From Maricaulis sp. (lineage in GTDB: Bacteria > Pseudomonadota > Alphaproteobacteria > Caulobacterales > Maricaulaceae), in assembly GCF_015665295.1 (NCBI RefSeq), contig NZ_JADFAJ010000022.1, positions 1-63,038 of the forward strand: a DNA stretch of 63,038 nt, written 5' to 3'. Shown in pieces: positions 10,114 to 19,361 of this stretch. The position numbers and the translations under genes were made by a program. Within the stretch, counting starts at the first letter, position 1, and each line of letters starts with the position of its first letter. Below the pieces are notes generated by a model. It saw nothing but the letters and a program-made list of their open reading frames with translations. It ran no database searches and was not told the origin of the DNA.

Positions 10114-11051
10114 CGGGTATGCCATGGCTGACCCGTGCCGCCGGGATTCTTGGTGCGCTGCTTGCCTGGTCCTGGACGGAGCTTTGCGGCCGTTTGCCAG
10201 AGGCCCTGCGCCGTCTGGGGCCGCGCGCCAGAATGGCCGTCGCCGAACTCGATACCGCCGGCCGGTGGCGCTGGACCGGCCAGGTGGAAACAAGCTGGTT
10301 TGGTGCGGGGACCTTTCGCCGCGGCGGCGTGCCGGACGAGCCGCACCGCGCAGTCCTGGTGCTTCCGGAGAGCGGGCAATTTCGGACCCGTATCCGGCTC
10401 GGGGCGCAGGCGTGTCGTCGTGGCGAGGCCGCCATTGATCTCAGGCGCGGCCAGTTCACGCCCATCCCCGTCGAAGCGGCCAGTCATGCCAGTGAATTTG
10501 TCGAACCGGTCGCGGGCGGTGGCGCCGAGATCGACATCGCCGTCATTCGGACCTCGACACTGGAGTCTGCTTTGGCCGCCGCGCCCGCAAGTGTGCGCGA
10601 TGTCCGGGTCGTCGGCGCACTCGATGCGGATGGTCTGCCGCGTTTTGTGTTCGATCGGACGGGCGATGCGGCGACACGATGGGCGCTTCCGGTCGCTGCT
10701 GCATTTCTGGCCTTGCTGCTGGCGGCCTCAATGTGGTCAGCGCGACTGGCCCGGGAAGAGGCAGGGCTCGATGCGCGGCGTGCCGGCCTGATGATCGAAG
10801 CGCGCGAGTTGCGCGAGCTGGACGAGGCCCTGACCTGGGCCGAAACCGTCCGTGCCGATGCATCAGGCGTATCGCTGGCGATGGTTATGCGCGGCCTTGC
10901 CGGCCTGCCGGATGCGCTGCCGTCGGATGTCGTGGTCGAGCGGTTCCGGCTGGAAGCCGGCACGCGCCTGGCCCTGCAGACAGCTCTCGCGACGCATGAC
11001 GCGGTGGATGTGCAGACCATCCTGATCGAGTTCGACGAGGGCGTCGAATGA
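10110..11051 (+). CDS. gspL: GspL-like type II secretion platform protein
   Basis: A 313-residue protein with a cytoplasmic N-terminal half, a single membrane helix near residue 195-210 (LPVAAAFLALLLAASMW), and a periplasmic ferredoxin-like C-terminal domain after a heptad-rich linker. This matches the GspL/PilN bauplan. It is shorter than the ~400 residues usual for GspL, so the actin-like cytoplasmic domain may be reduced. The GTG start at 10110 overlaps the gspJ stop. The call rests on architecture plus position before gspM. Confidence 0.75.
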   Translation: MTGMPWLTRAAGILGALLAWSWTELCGRLPEALRRLGPRARMAVAELDTAGRWRWTGQVETSWFGAGTFRRGGVPDEPHRAVLVLPESGQFRTRIRLGAQACRRGEAAIDLRRGQFTPIPVEAASHASEFVEPVAGGGAEIDIAVIRTSTLESALAAAPASVRDVRVVGALDADGLPRFVFDRTGDAATRWALPVAAAFLALLLAASMWSARLAREEAGLDARRAGLMIEARELRELDEALTWAETVRADASGVSLAMVMRGLAGLPDALPSDVVVERFRLEAGTRLALQTALATHDAVDVQTILIEFDEGVE

Positions 11052-11620
11052 GCCTGAAATACCAAAGCCTCGCACCATCCCGTCGGCTTGGACTGGCCGT
11101 TACCGTGCTGACCGGCCTTGGCCTCGTGGTACTCTTGCCCCTCGTGCTCCTGGGGGCACAGGTCGCGCAGGCCTCCCTGGACCTTGCCGACCAGCATGGC
11201 CAGATGGACCGTCAGGCCGGCCAGCTCGCAGAACGCCACCGTGATCTTCTTGCGCGCCAGGCTTCGCTGGAAGATGCGCGTGACCTGGTCGGCGCTGCCC
11301 TTGATCCGGAGGATGCCTGGCAGGGCTTCGCCGTCGACATCGATTTGCTGGCGGAACGGCTCACAGATGCGGGCGCCGTGCTCGATGCGACGCCCGAAAT
11401 GACACGGGCGACAGAGGGAGAGCTGCATGTTTTGCGCGCTGGGCTGAGCGGCCTGGCCAGGTATGAAGATCTGCTCATGGCGCTCGCGGCGCCGGACCTT
11501 GCCGCGCTGACGATTACCCGTTTCGATGTGGTCGCACTCGCCGGTGCCGAGCCAGTCCGGGTCCGCTTTTCAGTCGAGGCAGTTGCCTATCTGCCGGTGC
11601 CGGGAGGGGACGATGAATAG
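11048..11620 (+). CDS. gspM: GspM-like type II secretion platform protein
   Basis: A 190-residue protein with an N-terminal membrane helix (GLAVTVLTGLGLVVLLPLVLLG), a coiled-coil segment rich in Gln/Arg/Leu (about 45-80) and a C-terminal ferredoxin-like fold. This is the GspM/PilO layout. It overlaps gspL by four bases and the next gene by eight. Sequence motifs in this family are weak, so the call depends on topology and neighbours. Confidence 0.75.
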   Translation: MSLKYQSLAPSRRLGLAVTVLTGLGLVVLLPLVLLGAQVAQASLDLADQHGQMDRQAGQLAERHRDLLARQASLEDARDLVGAALDPEDAWQGFAVDIDLLAERLTDAGAVLDATPEMTRATEGELHVLRAGLSGLARYEDLLMALAAPDLAALTITRFDVVALAGAEPVRVRFSVEAVAYLPVPGGDDE

Positions 11621-12032
11621 CGACCTGTCTGCCTTCGCGCGCTTCCTGCCAGCTCTGGTGATACTGCTGGCCGGGCTGGCCTCCTTCCTGCCGGACGATT
11701 CCAGTAGCGCGCCTGCCGCGCAGCCGGGGCCCTCCCGATCGGTCGAGATGCCAGAGGCCGGTGCGTGGATCGCGGACCTGGTTTCCCGCACCGCCATCGT
11801 GCCGCGACCAAGCCGCCAGGTCACTGACCAGCGCGTTCCGCTGGACGGCTACGCACTGGTTGGCCTGGTGGAGACGGATGGGCGTCAGCTGGCACTGGTC
11901 TCCTACCGGGGCGAAACCCGCACGATCGAGGCCGGCGAGCAGCTGGACGGATACGTGCTGATGCAAATACTCCAGGACAGGCTAGTATTTGCCCGCGATG
12001 GGGATGAGACTGTCCTGCGTCTGGAACGTTGA
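11613..12032 (+). CDS. gspC: Minimal GspC-like type II secretion protein
   Basis: A 139-residue protein with an N-terminal membrane helix (FLPALVILLAGLASFLP), a Pro/Ser/Ala linker and a ~60-residue beta domain (GYALVGLVETDGRQLALVSY...). That domain resembles the homology region of GspC, which contacts the secretin. No PDZ domain follows, so this would be a stripped-down GspC. The ATG at 11613 lies inside the gspM 3' end and follows a GGGAGGGG ribosome-binding site. PilP-like is an alternative name. Its position between gspM and gspD supports the secretin-linker role. Confidence 0.65.
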   Translation: MNSDLSAFARFLPALVILLAGLASFLPDDSSSAPAAQPGPSRSVEMPEAGAWIADLVSRTAIVPRPSRQVTDQRVPLDGYALVGLVETDGRQLALVSYRGETRTIEAGEQLDGYVLMQILQDRLVFARDGDETVLRLER

Positions 12033-12071
12033 ATTCCGGAGCGGATAAAGGGGCTGCCGTGAGGCGGTGGG

Positions 12072-14147
12072 ATGGGGATGAAAGTGTTGTCGCAATTTCA
12101 GAGTTCATGCCTTGGCATGTTGATGATCGGACTGTCCCTGTGCGTGTCCGGCTGCGCGATGCTCACGACCGATGCCAGTGCCGTGCATGCCCGCGAATAT
12201 CCGCAGACTCGATTGCCCGTGCAGCCTGCGCGCAACCCGGTTCCGGCGACGCAAGCAGGCGATGACGCCGCGGATCGTGATGTCGGTGCTGCGGTTCTCC
12301 CCGACGAAGCCGACCGTCTGGTCTTCTTTGAAAGCCAGCGCGGTGCCGCGCTAGGCGGGACCGGTGATCGCAATCTCGAAGGGCGCACGCTGCGTCTCAA
12401 TTTTGTCGATGCACCGGTCGCCGATGCGGTGCGCACGATAATCGGTGACGCGCTTGGACAGACAGTTCTGGTTGCGGCAGGCGTTGAGGGTCGCATCACC
12501 CTGACTTCGCCGGAACCGGCCCCGGTCTCGGCCGCCCTGTCGGCGCTGGAAGCGGTGTTGACGGATTCCGGTCTGGCTCTCGTCGAGCGCGATTCCGGCT
12601 TCCTGCTCACCCGCGCCGAGGCTGCCCGCCCGAACATGCCCAATGCCAGCGGTGATGTGGGTCAGGGCGGGCGGATCATCGCGATTCGCAATACTGACCC
12701 GAGCGCCATTCTCGATCTGATCGACCCCTTTCTGACGGAGCGGGTCACCGCCGTCGCGATGGACCAGGACGGCGTGCTCGTCCTGGCCGGGCCCGGCGCC
12801 GAGCTGCGCGCCGCCGAAGATGCCATCCGCACATTTGACCGCCCCTTTCTGACTGACCGCGTTTTCGGGATGTTCGAGCTGCGCTACGCCAATGCGGAAA
12901 CTGTTCGTTCAGAGGTCGCGCTTGTGCTCGGGGGCATGGGCGGGTCCGAGAACGTCACCCAGACCATTGCATTGCCGCGCCTCAACCTGCTGTTCGTGAC
13001 AACGCGTGACCGGGCCCGCTTCGACCAGGTTGCGGATCTCGTCGCCCGTTTCGACCGACCGGCTGGCGGTGATGCCCGGCGCTTGCGCTACTATGTGGCC
13101 CGCAATGCCCCGGCTGCCACGCTGGCCGCACAGATCACGGCAGCGTTCGCCGGAGGTGCGGCCGGTGACGGCGCCAGCTTCCAGCCCAGCTTCGCAGGCG
13201 ACAGCGCCGCGCGCGATGGCGCCTCCGGCAACCAGCAGGAAAGCCGTCTTGCCATCATTCCCGACCAGCTGAACAACGCCTTGATCATTCGCGCGACCGA
13301 TCAGGAATATCGCGAAATCCTCGAACTGGTTCAGCGCATGGACGTGATGCCGCCGCAAGTCCTGATCGAAGCGACCATAGCCGAAGTGCGTCTGACCGAC
13401 GGGTTAAGCTTCGGGGTACGCTGGTTCTTCGACAATCAGACCGGCGACGGGGCCGCGACGACCAGCTTCACCGATGATGTCAACGGTACCGCCAATCCGA
13501 TCTTCCCGGGTTTCAACTATGCTTTTTCCGGGGCAGATCTCACGGCCACGCTGAGCGCGCTCAACTCGATCACCGATGTGACCGTGCTCTCGGCGCCGTC
13601 GATCATGGTGCAGAACAATCAGACGGCCCATCTGCAGGTCGGTGATGAAGTGCCGATCGTGACCCAGACGGCAACCTCGGTCACGGACGGGAATGCACCG
13701 CTGGTCTCGTCGATCGAATTGCGCGAAACGGGCGTGATCCTTGAGGTGACGCCGCGCATCAATGCCAATGGCATGGTGGTTCTGGACGTGAACCAGGAAG
13801 TGTCGAGCGTGCGACCGACGACAACCTCGGGTATCGACTCGCCAACCATCCAGAAACTCGAATTTACCAGCACGGTGGCGGTTCGCAGTGCCAACACGAT
13901 TGCGCTGGGCGGCCTCATCCGCGAGACGCGGTCGGACAATGAGTCCGGCATCCCGCTGCTCGGCCGCATACCGGGCTTGGGCAATGTCTTCAAGAATCGC
14001 GACATCACATCGGAGCGCAGCGAGCTGGTGATCTTCCTGACGCCGCGCATCATCTCCAACGACACAGAGGCCGCGGACGCGCTGGTCGAGGTGCGCCGCG
14101 AACTGCGTGCGCTTGAGGCCCGTCTCCCCGACCTGTTTGACGAGTGA
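12072..14147 (+). CDS. gspD: Type II secretion secretin GspD
   Basis: A 691-residue outer-membrane secretin. The N-terminal signal ends in a lipobox-like SGC (near residue 28), so it may be a lipoprotein, which could explain the lack of a pilotin gene here. The N0 domain (LRLNFVDAPVADAVRTIIGD, about 98-170) and N1-N3 repeats are followed by the secretin core, with VPIVTQ, GVILEVTPRI and the C-terminal ERSELVIFLTPRII. A Gly/Ala/Ser-rich insertion (about 355-395) interrupts the N3 repeat. The upstream gap from gspC is 39 bases, the largest in the operon. Confidence 0.95.
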   Translation: MGMKVLSQFQSSCLGMLMIGLSLCVSGCAMLTTDASAVHAREYPQTRLPVQPARNPVPATQAGDDAADRDVGAAVLPDEADRLVFFESQRGAALGGTGDRNLEGRTLRLNFVDAPVADAVRTIIGDALGQTVLVAAGVEGRITLTSPEPAPVSAALSALEAVLTDSGLALVERDSGFLLTRAEAARPNMPNASGDVGQGGRIIAIRNTDPSAILDLIDPFLTERVTAVAMDQDGVLVLAGPGAELRAAEDAIRTFDRPFLTDRVFGMFELRYANAETVRSEVALVLGGMGGSENVTQTIALPRLNLLFVTTRDRARFDQVADLVARFDRPAGGDARRLRYYVARNAPAATLAAQITAAFAGGAAGDGASFQPSFAGDSAARDGASGNQQESRLAIIPDQLNNALIIRATDQEYREILELVQRMDVMPPQVLIEATIAEVRLTDGLSFGVRWFFDNQTGDGAATTSFTDDVNGTANPIFPGFNYAFSGADLTATLSALNSITDVTVLSAPSIMVQNNQTAHLQVGDEVPIVTQTATSVTDGNAPLVSSIELRETGVILEVTPRINANGMVVLDVNQEVSSVRPTTTSGIDSPTIQKLEFTSTVAVRSANTIALGGLIRETRSDNESGIPLLGRIPGLGNVFKNRDITSERSELVIFLTPRIISNDTEAADALVEVRRELRALEARLPDLFDE

Positions 14148-14962
14148 TGCCGGCCACCCTTCCCATCAGGTCCGAGCGCGGCGCCGCGCTTGTCGTCGTG
14201 CTCTGGCTCTCGGTATTGCTTGCGATGGTCCTGCTCGGCGTTGCCAGCCTGGTTCAGGTGAGACTGCAGACGGCGCGTGCCGAACGCGAAACGCTGCTGC
14301 GCTCGCAAGTCATGTTGTCGGCGCTCGATATAGCGGCGTTTGACATTGCCCTGGTCGGTCGCACGGCCCTGTCCGATTTTCCGCGTCGCATCGTGGTTGG
14401 CGACCGCGCCGTGCAAGTGTCGCTGTTGTCCGGCGCGGGACGGGTCGATCTCAATATGGCCAACGACGAGGATTTGCGGGCGCTTTTTGCGCGCATGGGC
14501 GCGACGCCGGCGGATGCGCGACGGCTTTCCGACCGGGTGCTTGACTGGCGTGACGCTGATGCCGAGACCCGTCCGGCCGGGCTGGAAGCTGCAGATTATC
14601 CCGCGGACTGGCCTCGGCCTGCGGCCAACCGGCCCTTCCTGACTGTCGGGGAATTGCGGTATGTGGCCGGGATATCAGACGCGCTTGTCGACTGTCTTGC
14701 GCCCTATGTGACGGTGCTTGGCGGAACACCGCAGCCCGAGTTTACCGAATTGGCCGACCCGTCATCCGCCCCGCTGGATGGTATCCGGATCGCCTTTCTT
14801 GCCGAAACCGATAGGCCGAATGGCAGTCTGGACCGGATGACCGGGCTCGCGTTATTCGGAGGCGTTGGCAATCGGCCATTCGGCTGGGTGACTCTTGGGG
14901 ATGATCGGCCTACACGCAGTCTTTGTGCGGCGGTCGCGGTCAGCGAACGGGGTAGAGGGTGA
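14144..14962 (+). CDS. gspK: Minor pseudopilin GspK
   Basis: A 272-residue GspK-type pseudopilin. The leader ends at RG^AALVVVLWLSVLLAMVLL, and the +5 residue is Val rather than Glu, as is usual for GspK, the pseudopilus tip subunit. The body contains helix-hairpin-helix-like segments (VDLNMANDEDLRALFARMG and FLTVGELRYVAGI) typical of the family. GTG 14144 or ATG 14147 can start it, both overlapping the gspD stop. It ends in a GTGA overlap with the permease-propeller gene. Confidence 0.9.
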   Translation: MMPATLPIRSERGAALVVVLWLSVLLAMVLLGVASLVQVRLQTARAERETLLRSQVMLSALDIAAFDIALVGRTALSDFPRRIVVGDRAVQVSLLSGAGRVDLNMANDEDLRALFARMGATPADARRLSDRVLDWRDADAETRPAGLEAADYPADWPRPAANRPFLTVGELRYVAGISDALVDCLAPYVTVLGGTPQPEFTELADPSSAPLDGIRIAFLAETDRPNGSLDRMTGLALFGGVGNRPFGWVTLGDDRPTRSLCAAVAVSERGRG

Positions 14963-17900
14963 TGATCGGACACGTGGTGGAGCGCGGTGCCTCAAGACGG
15001 CTGATTTTCGCTGCGTTTCTGGTCGGCCTGCTCGCCTATCTATTCTGGACCGAGTCGCGCTATCCCTCGCTTGATGAGAAAGCGATGATGGGCGGCGCGA
15101 TCCAGCTCGAGGACCCGCTCAGCTTCGAGGCGCTCATTCCGGTTACGGATGACCAGGGCGTGGTCGAACGGATCGGCGTGTCGACCGTGAACTGGATCGA
15201 TACCAACAAGAAGGGAATGACCTTCGGCGTATTGTTCGGCTCGGCCTTTCTGACTTTGCTGGGCTATATGCGTAGACGAAGTTTCTCGGGACCGTTTGCC
15301 AATTCGCTGTATGGCATGTTCCTTGGTGCGCCACTGGGTGTGTGCGTGAACTGCGCGGCGCCGATCGCCAAAGGCCTCTACCAGGGTGGCTCCCGAGCGG
15401 AGACTACCCTGTCGGCCATGGTCGCCTCCCCAACGCTCAACATTGTAGTGCTGACGATGGCCTTTGCGCTGCTTCCCTTCTACATCGCCGCCACGAAGCT
15501 GGTGCTCAGCCTGGTCGTGATCCTGATTGCCGTACCGGTCATCTGCCGCTTCATTCCGCAGGAAAAACTCCTTCATACCGTCAAGACACCAAAGCCCTTG
15601 CCGATTGCGCCACTGACGGACGATCCCGACGCGCTGCTGCCGTCGGAAAATATCGTGCAGGCCTTTGGTCGGTTCATCGGGGATTACGCACGGAATCTCT
15701 GGTTCATCATCCGCACGACGCTTCCCCTGATGCTGCTCGCCGGATTTCTCGGTGCGCTTTTTGCAACCTTCCTCCCAGCCAGCGCCATTGCTGGCTGGGA
15801 ATTCGGCCCGCTGGGTGCGGCCTTTGCCGCCATCGTTGGGACATTTTTCCCGGTGCCGATCGGGTTCGACGTCGTGCTGTCCGGCGCGCTTCTGAATGGT
15901 GGCGCGGCGCATGGCTTCATCATGACGCTGGTGTTCACGCTTGGCAGCTTCTCGATCTATTCCTTCTTCGTGGTTGCGACCTCGGTTGGCCTGCGGGCCG
16001 GTCTGATCCTTGGTGCGACGATCATGACACTCGGCTTTGGCGCCGGCCTTGGCGCAGATGCCTGGCACACCTATCAGACCGACCGGGCCCTGCGGCTCCT
16101 GACACAGGAGGACGGGTTGCTGGACGCAGCGACCAGCCTGCCGGTCGCTGTCGCGGCACCGGGTGTCCAGAGGTCGGCCGGGCAAACCCTGCCGGGATCG
16201 GAGACCCAGCCGGGTCTCACCGTAACCCGCGAGGGGTATCGGGCGCCGGTCAGTTATGGCGACACCCCCTTTACCCGCGTCGAGGCGTGGACGATGGGGA
16301 TTGATCACCCCGTCGAATTCTCCTTCGCGGATATGTGGCCGCCCTTCTGGGAAGGCCGCTCAATCGCCTCCGGCGATATTGACGGCGATGGCGATATCGA
16401 TCTCGTCTACGCTTCGACGCGTAACGGGCTTTATATCTACGACAATGATGGTGAGGGCGGTTTTGTCGCCCGCCAGATGGATCTCGGCCGGATTGCGGAC
16501 CTCGATGTCTTCAACGCGGTGCTCGTTGATATTGACGGCGACGGCTGGCGGGATCTCTTCCTGACAACCTATCTGGACGGACTCTTCGTCCTGCCCAATC
16601 GTGAGGGCGTGTTCGATGCGTCCGCCCTGCAGCCGGTCGCCAATCGCGATGGTGCAATCCTGGCCCTGGCGGCCAGTTTCGGGGATCTCGACCAGGACGG
16701 TGATCTCGATGTGGCGCTCGGAAACTGGGCTGCGGGCTGGTACCGCCGCGTTCCCGGCGAGGAAAGCCGGAACCGGATCCTGTTCAACGAGGGCGGGCGC
16801 ATCACCGGCCAGTCCGGCTATGACCTGCCCGGCATTCCCGGCGAGACCCTGTCCATCCTGATGAGCGACATGAATAATGACGGCGCGCTCGATCTGCTCG
16901 TGGGCAATGATTTTGAGGTGCCGGACTATTTCTATCTCGGTGACGGCACCGGAGGTCTGAGGCCGATCGAGCGCTCTGCAGGCCTGATCCCCGAGACCAC
17001 CACCACAACCATGTCGCTGACCACCGCTGACCTGACCAATAATGGCGCGTACGAGATCTATGCGGCGCAGATTGCCGGCCGCGCCTCCGGCGTGTCGGAC
17101 CGGCTGCACATGCAGCCAATCGAACGTTATTGCGACGCGATAGGTCGCGATAGCGACCGCGCGACCTGTCAGATCAATATGGACATCAAGCGCTGGTATC
17201 GCCCCGGAAACAGTCTCGACCCGTCCCAGGCCAGCCGCTGTGCCGGCATGGACGAGCCCTACCGCTCGGAATGTCGCGGCATGCTGGTCAAGGACCTCGC
17301 CATTCAGAACAATAATCCGGCCTTGTGCGACCTCATCCCGGTCGGGCAGGAGCGCAGCGCGCATTATTGTCGCATCCATTTCCAGCCGATCCGTCCGCTT
17401 CGGCGCGACGAGCTGGCGCGCTCGATCCCGCAGGTCCTGGCCCGCAATGTCCTGCTCGAACTTCAGGCCGATGGTCACTACGCCGAGACTGCCGACGTGC
17501 GCGGACTTGAGGTTGGCGGGTGGAGCTGGGATGTCTCGACGGCGGATTTCGACAATGATGGCTGGCAGGACCTCTATATCGTTAATGGTACCTGGGTGCC
17601 CAATGAGGTGACGCCGTCGAACATCTTCCTGCACAATTCCGGCGGCGGGGTGTTTGAGGAAGAAACCGACGCATTTGGTCTGACAGACTATCTGATCACG
17701 GCGGCCACCAGCGTTGTCGATTTTGACCGTGATGGTGACCTCGACATCTTCACCGTCCCGGTGAACGGGCCGGCGACCGTGTTCTTGAACAATACCGGGA
17801 CCGGCAATGGCCTTACCGTTCGGCTGCGCGACGGTCGCGGGAATCTGGACGGTATTGGCGCACGGATCGAACTTCGTCATGGGGCCGATGGCGGGTTGTT

Positions 17901-18123
17901 GCAGGTCCGTGAACTCCAGATGGGTGGCGGCTTCATGTCGTTTGATGTGCCGGAAGCCCATTTCGGCCTGGGGAGTGACCGTGCTGCGGCCTCCCTGACC
18001 ATTCGCTGGCCGGATGGGACCGTGGACCAGATCGCCGGGCCGCTCGAGGCGGGCGCCATTTATACGATTAGCCGTTCCGCTCCGACCGATGGTCGTGCGA
18101 CGGCAGCAGAGGACGACGAATGA
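14959..18123 (+). CDS. Fusion of ArsP/DUF318-type permease with FG-GAP propeller and ASPIC/UnbV domain
   Basis: A 1054-residue three-part protein. Residues 10-365 hold about eight to nine membrane helices with the permease-like signature GVCVNCAAPIAKG (two Cys near 129-132) and a SPTLN motif, as in YraQ/ArsP-type permeases. Residues about 440-960 carry at least seven FG-GAP/VCBS calcium-loop motifs (DIDGDGDIDL, DIDGDGWRDL, DLDQDGDLDV, DMNNDGALDL, DFDNDGWQDL, DFDRDGDLDI and a degenerate DLTNNGAYEI), consistent with an integrin-like beta propeller. A Cys-rich insert sits at about 720-805. Residues about 965-1040 match ASPIC/UnbV (IRWPDGTVDQI). The frame is open throughout. The GTG/ATG start overlaps gspK, and the stop overlaps the Sel1 gene by four bases. 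Substrate and role are unknown. Confidence 0.85.
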   Translation: MMIGHVVERGASRRLIFAAFLVGLLAYLFWTESRYPSLDEKAMMGGAIQLEDPLSFEALIPVTDDQGVVERIGVSTVNWIDTNKKGMTFGVLFGSAFLTLLGYMRRRSFSGPFANSLYGMFLGAPLGVCVNCAAPIAKGLYQGGSRAETTLSAMVASPTLNIVVLTMAFALLPFYIAATKLVLSLVVILIAVPVICRFIPQEKLLHTVKTPKPLPIAPLTDDPDALLPSENIVQAFGRFIGDYARNLWFIIRTTLPLMLLAGFLGALFATFLPASAIAGWEFGPLGAAFAAIVGTFFPVPIGFDVVLSGALLNGGAAHGFIMTLVFTLGSFSIYSFFVVATSVGLRAGLILGATIMTLGFGAGLGADAWHTYQTDRALRLLTQEDGLLDAATSLPVAVAAPGVQRSAGQTLPGSETQPGLTVTREGYRAPVSYGDTPFTRVEAWTMGIDHPVEFSFADMWPPFWEGRSIASGDIDGDGDIDLVYASTRNGLYIYDNDGEGGFVARQMDLGRIADLDVFNAVLVDIDGDGWRDLFLTTYLDGLFVLPNREGVFDASALQPVANRDGAILALAASFGDLDQDGDLDVALGNWAAGWYRRVPGEESRNRILFNEGGRITGQSGYDLPGIPGETLSILMSDMNNDGALDLLVGNDFEVPDYFYLGDGTGGLRPIERSAGLIPETTTTTMSLTTADLTNNGAYEIYAAQIAGRASGVSDRLHMQPIERYCDAIGRDSDRATCQINMDIKRWYRPGNSLDPSQASRCAGMDEPYRSECRGMLVKDLAIQNNNPALCDLIPVGQERSAHYCRIHFQPIRPLRRDELARSIPQVLARNVLLELQADGHYAETADVRGLEVGGWSWDVSTADFDNDGWQDLYIVNGTWVPNEVTPSNIFLHNSGGGVFEEETDAFGLTDYLITAATSVVDFDRDGDLDIFTVPVNGPATVFLNNTGTGNGLTVRLRDGRGNLDGIGARIELRHGADGGLLQVRELQMGGGFMSFDVPEAHFGLGSDRAAASLTIRWPDGTVDQIAGPLEAGAIYTISRSAPTDGRATAAEDDE

Positions 18124-19358
18124 ACAGGTTTGCAATCGGACTGGTCGGTGGTGCCTTGCTCCTGCTGGGCGTGGCGGCGGGCGTGGCCATCAATCGCGGC
18201 ATGGACTCCGAGCCTTCCGAGGCGGCGATCGCCCGGACCATGGCGGACGCCGAGGCGGCCTATGCACGCGGTGAGTACGGACGCGTGGTCGATATCCTGG
18301 GCGACCTGGCCGAGGAGGGTGTGCCGCTGGCGCAATACCGGCTCGGCCTGATGTACCGGTCCGGTTTCGGTGTCGAGGCTGATGCGGCCGAGGCGCGGCG
18401 ACTGCTTGGCGAGGCCGAGGCTGGCGGGCTGGAAGAAGCTCGCGGGCCACTGGCAGAAATGATGTTCGAGGCGGCGCAAACCGCCGACGCGACCGAGGGC
18501 CCGGAGGCCGGCCTGGATTTCTGGGAGGCTGCCGCAAGGCTTGGCGATGCCGAGGCGCAGGCCGTGCTTGGCTCCTACTTATTGACCGGGGCGGTTGTCG
18601 GCACACCGGAGCCGCGGCGCGCCATCACGCTGCTGCGCAGTGCCGGCAATGCCGGTCATTTGGGCGCCCAGACCAATCTTGGCTATGCCTATTCCAATGG
18701 TATTGGCGTCGAGCGTGATGATGCTGAGGCGTTCAGCTGGTATTTGCGTGCATCCGAGGGTGGCCTCGTGCGGGCGCAAACGGTGCTCGGACTGTTCTAT
18801 GAAACGGGTCGCGGAACCGAACCCAATCTTGGCCAGGCTCTGATCTGGTATCTCAATGCCTATGATGCGGGAGCGCCCGGCGCTGCTGCGCGCCTCGGAC
18901 GCCTGCTGGTGGCCGGAGAGATTGAGAGCCGCAATGAAACCGATGCCGCCGCCTGGCTGACGGCGGCGGCCCGCGCCGGCATGGACGGCGCCTTGGAGCG
19001 CATGGAGGCCGAGGCCGAAGCGGGCAATGCCGATACGCTCTACGCGCTCGGGCATTTCTATACCGAAGGCGAAGTCGTGCCGCAGGACGACGGTATAGCG
19101 GTCGGCTATCTCAGCCGGGCGGCCGAGCTCGGCGCGCCCGGGGCTCAACTTGTCATGGCCGGCCGCTACGCGACCGGTGCCGGTGTGGAGCAGGATTATG
19201 TCGAGGCCCATAAATGGGCCAATCTTGCTGCGGCGGCCGGCGTTGAAGGCGCGGCTTCGGAACGATCCGTCATTGCGCAATTCCTGTCTCCCGATGATCT
19301 GGCCGCCGCTCAGGCCCGCGCAACCGCCTGGCGTGAATCCCGGCGATCGCGTGAATAG
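18120..19358 (+). CDS. Membrane-anchored Sel1-repeat protein
   Basis: A 412-residue protein with an N-terminal membrane helix (IGLVGGALLLLGVAAGVAI) and about eight Sel1-like TPR repeats (for example AQYRLGLMYRSGFGVEAD and AQTNLGYAYSNGIGVERD). These helical scaffolds bind proteins, often in envelope quality control or secretion. ATG 18120 overlaps the stop of the permease fusion (ATGA), so translation is probably coupled. It sits at the end of the secretion operon and may be an accessory factor for it, which is inference. Confidence 0.82.
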   Translation: MNRFAIGLVGGALLLLGVAAGVAINRGMDSEPSEAAIARTMADAEAAYARGEYGRVVDILGDLAEEGVPLAQYRLGLMYRSGFGVEADAAEARRLLGEAEAGGLEEARGPLAEMMFEAAQTADATEGPEAGLDFWEAAARLGDAEAQAVLGSYLLTGAVVGTPEPRRAITLLRSAGNAGHLGAQTNLGYAYSNGIGVERDDAEAFSWYLRASEGGLVRAQTVLGLFYETGRGTEPNLGQALIWYLNAYDAGAPGAAARLGRLLVAGEIESRNETDAAAWLTAAARAGMDGALERMEAEAEAGNADTLYALGHFYTEGEVVPQDDGIAVGYLSRAAELGAPGAQLVMAGRYATGAGVEQDYVEAHKWANLAAAAGVEGAASERSVIAQFLSPDDLAAAQARATAWRESRRSRE

Positions 19359-19361
19359 GCG

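Noticed and set aside
16360-18135. A 591-codon minus-strand frame opposite the permease fusion
   Set aside because: Shadow of the propeller region: high-GC codon bias makes long antisense frames here, and no motif is visible.
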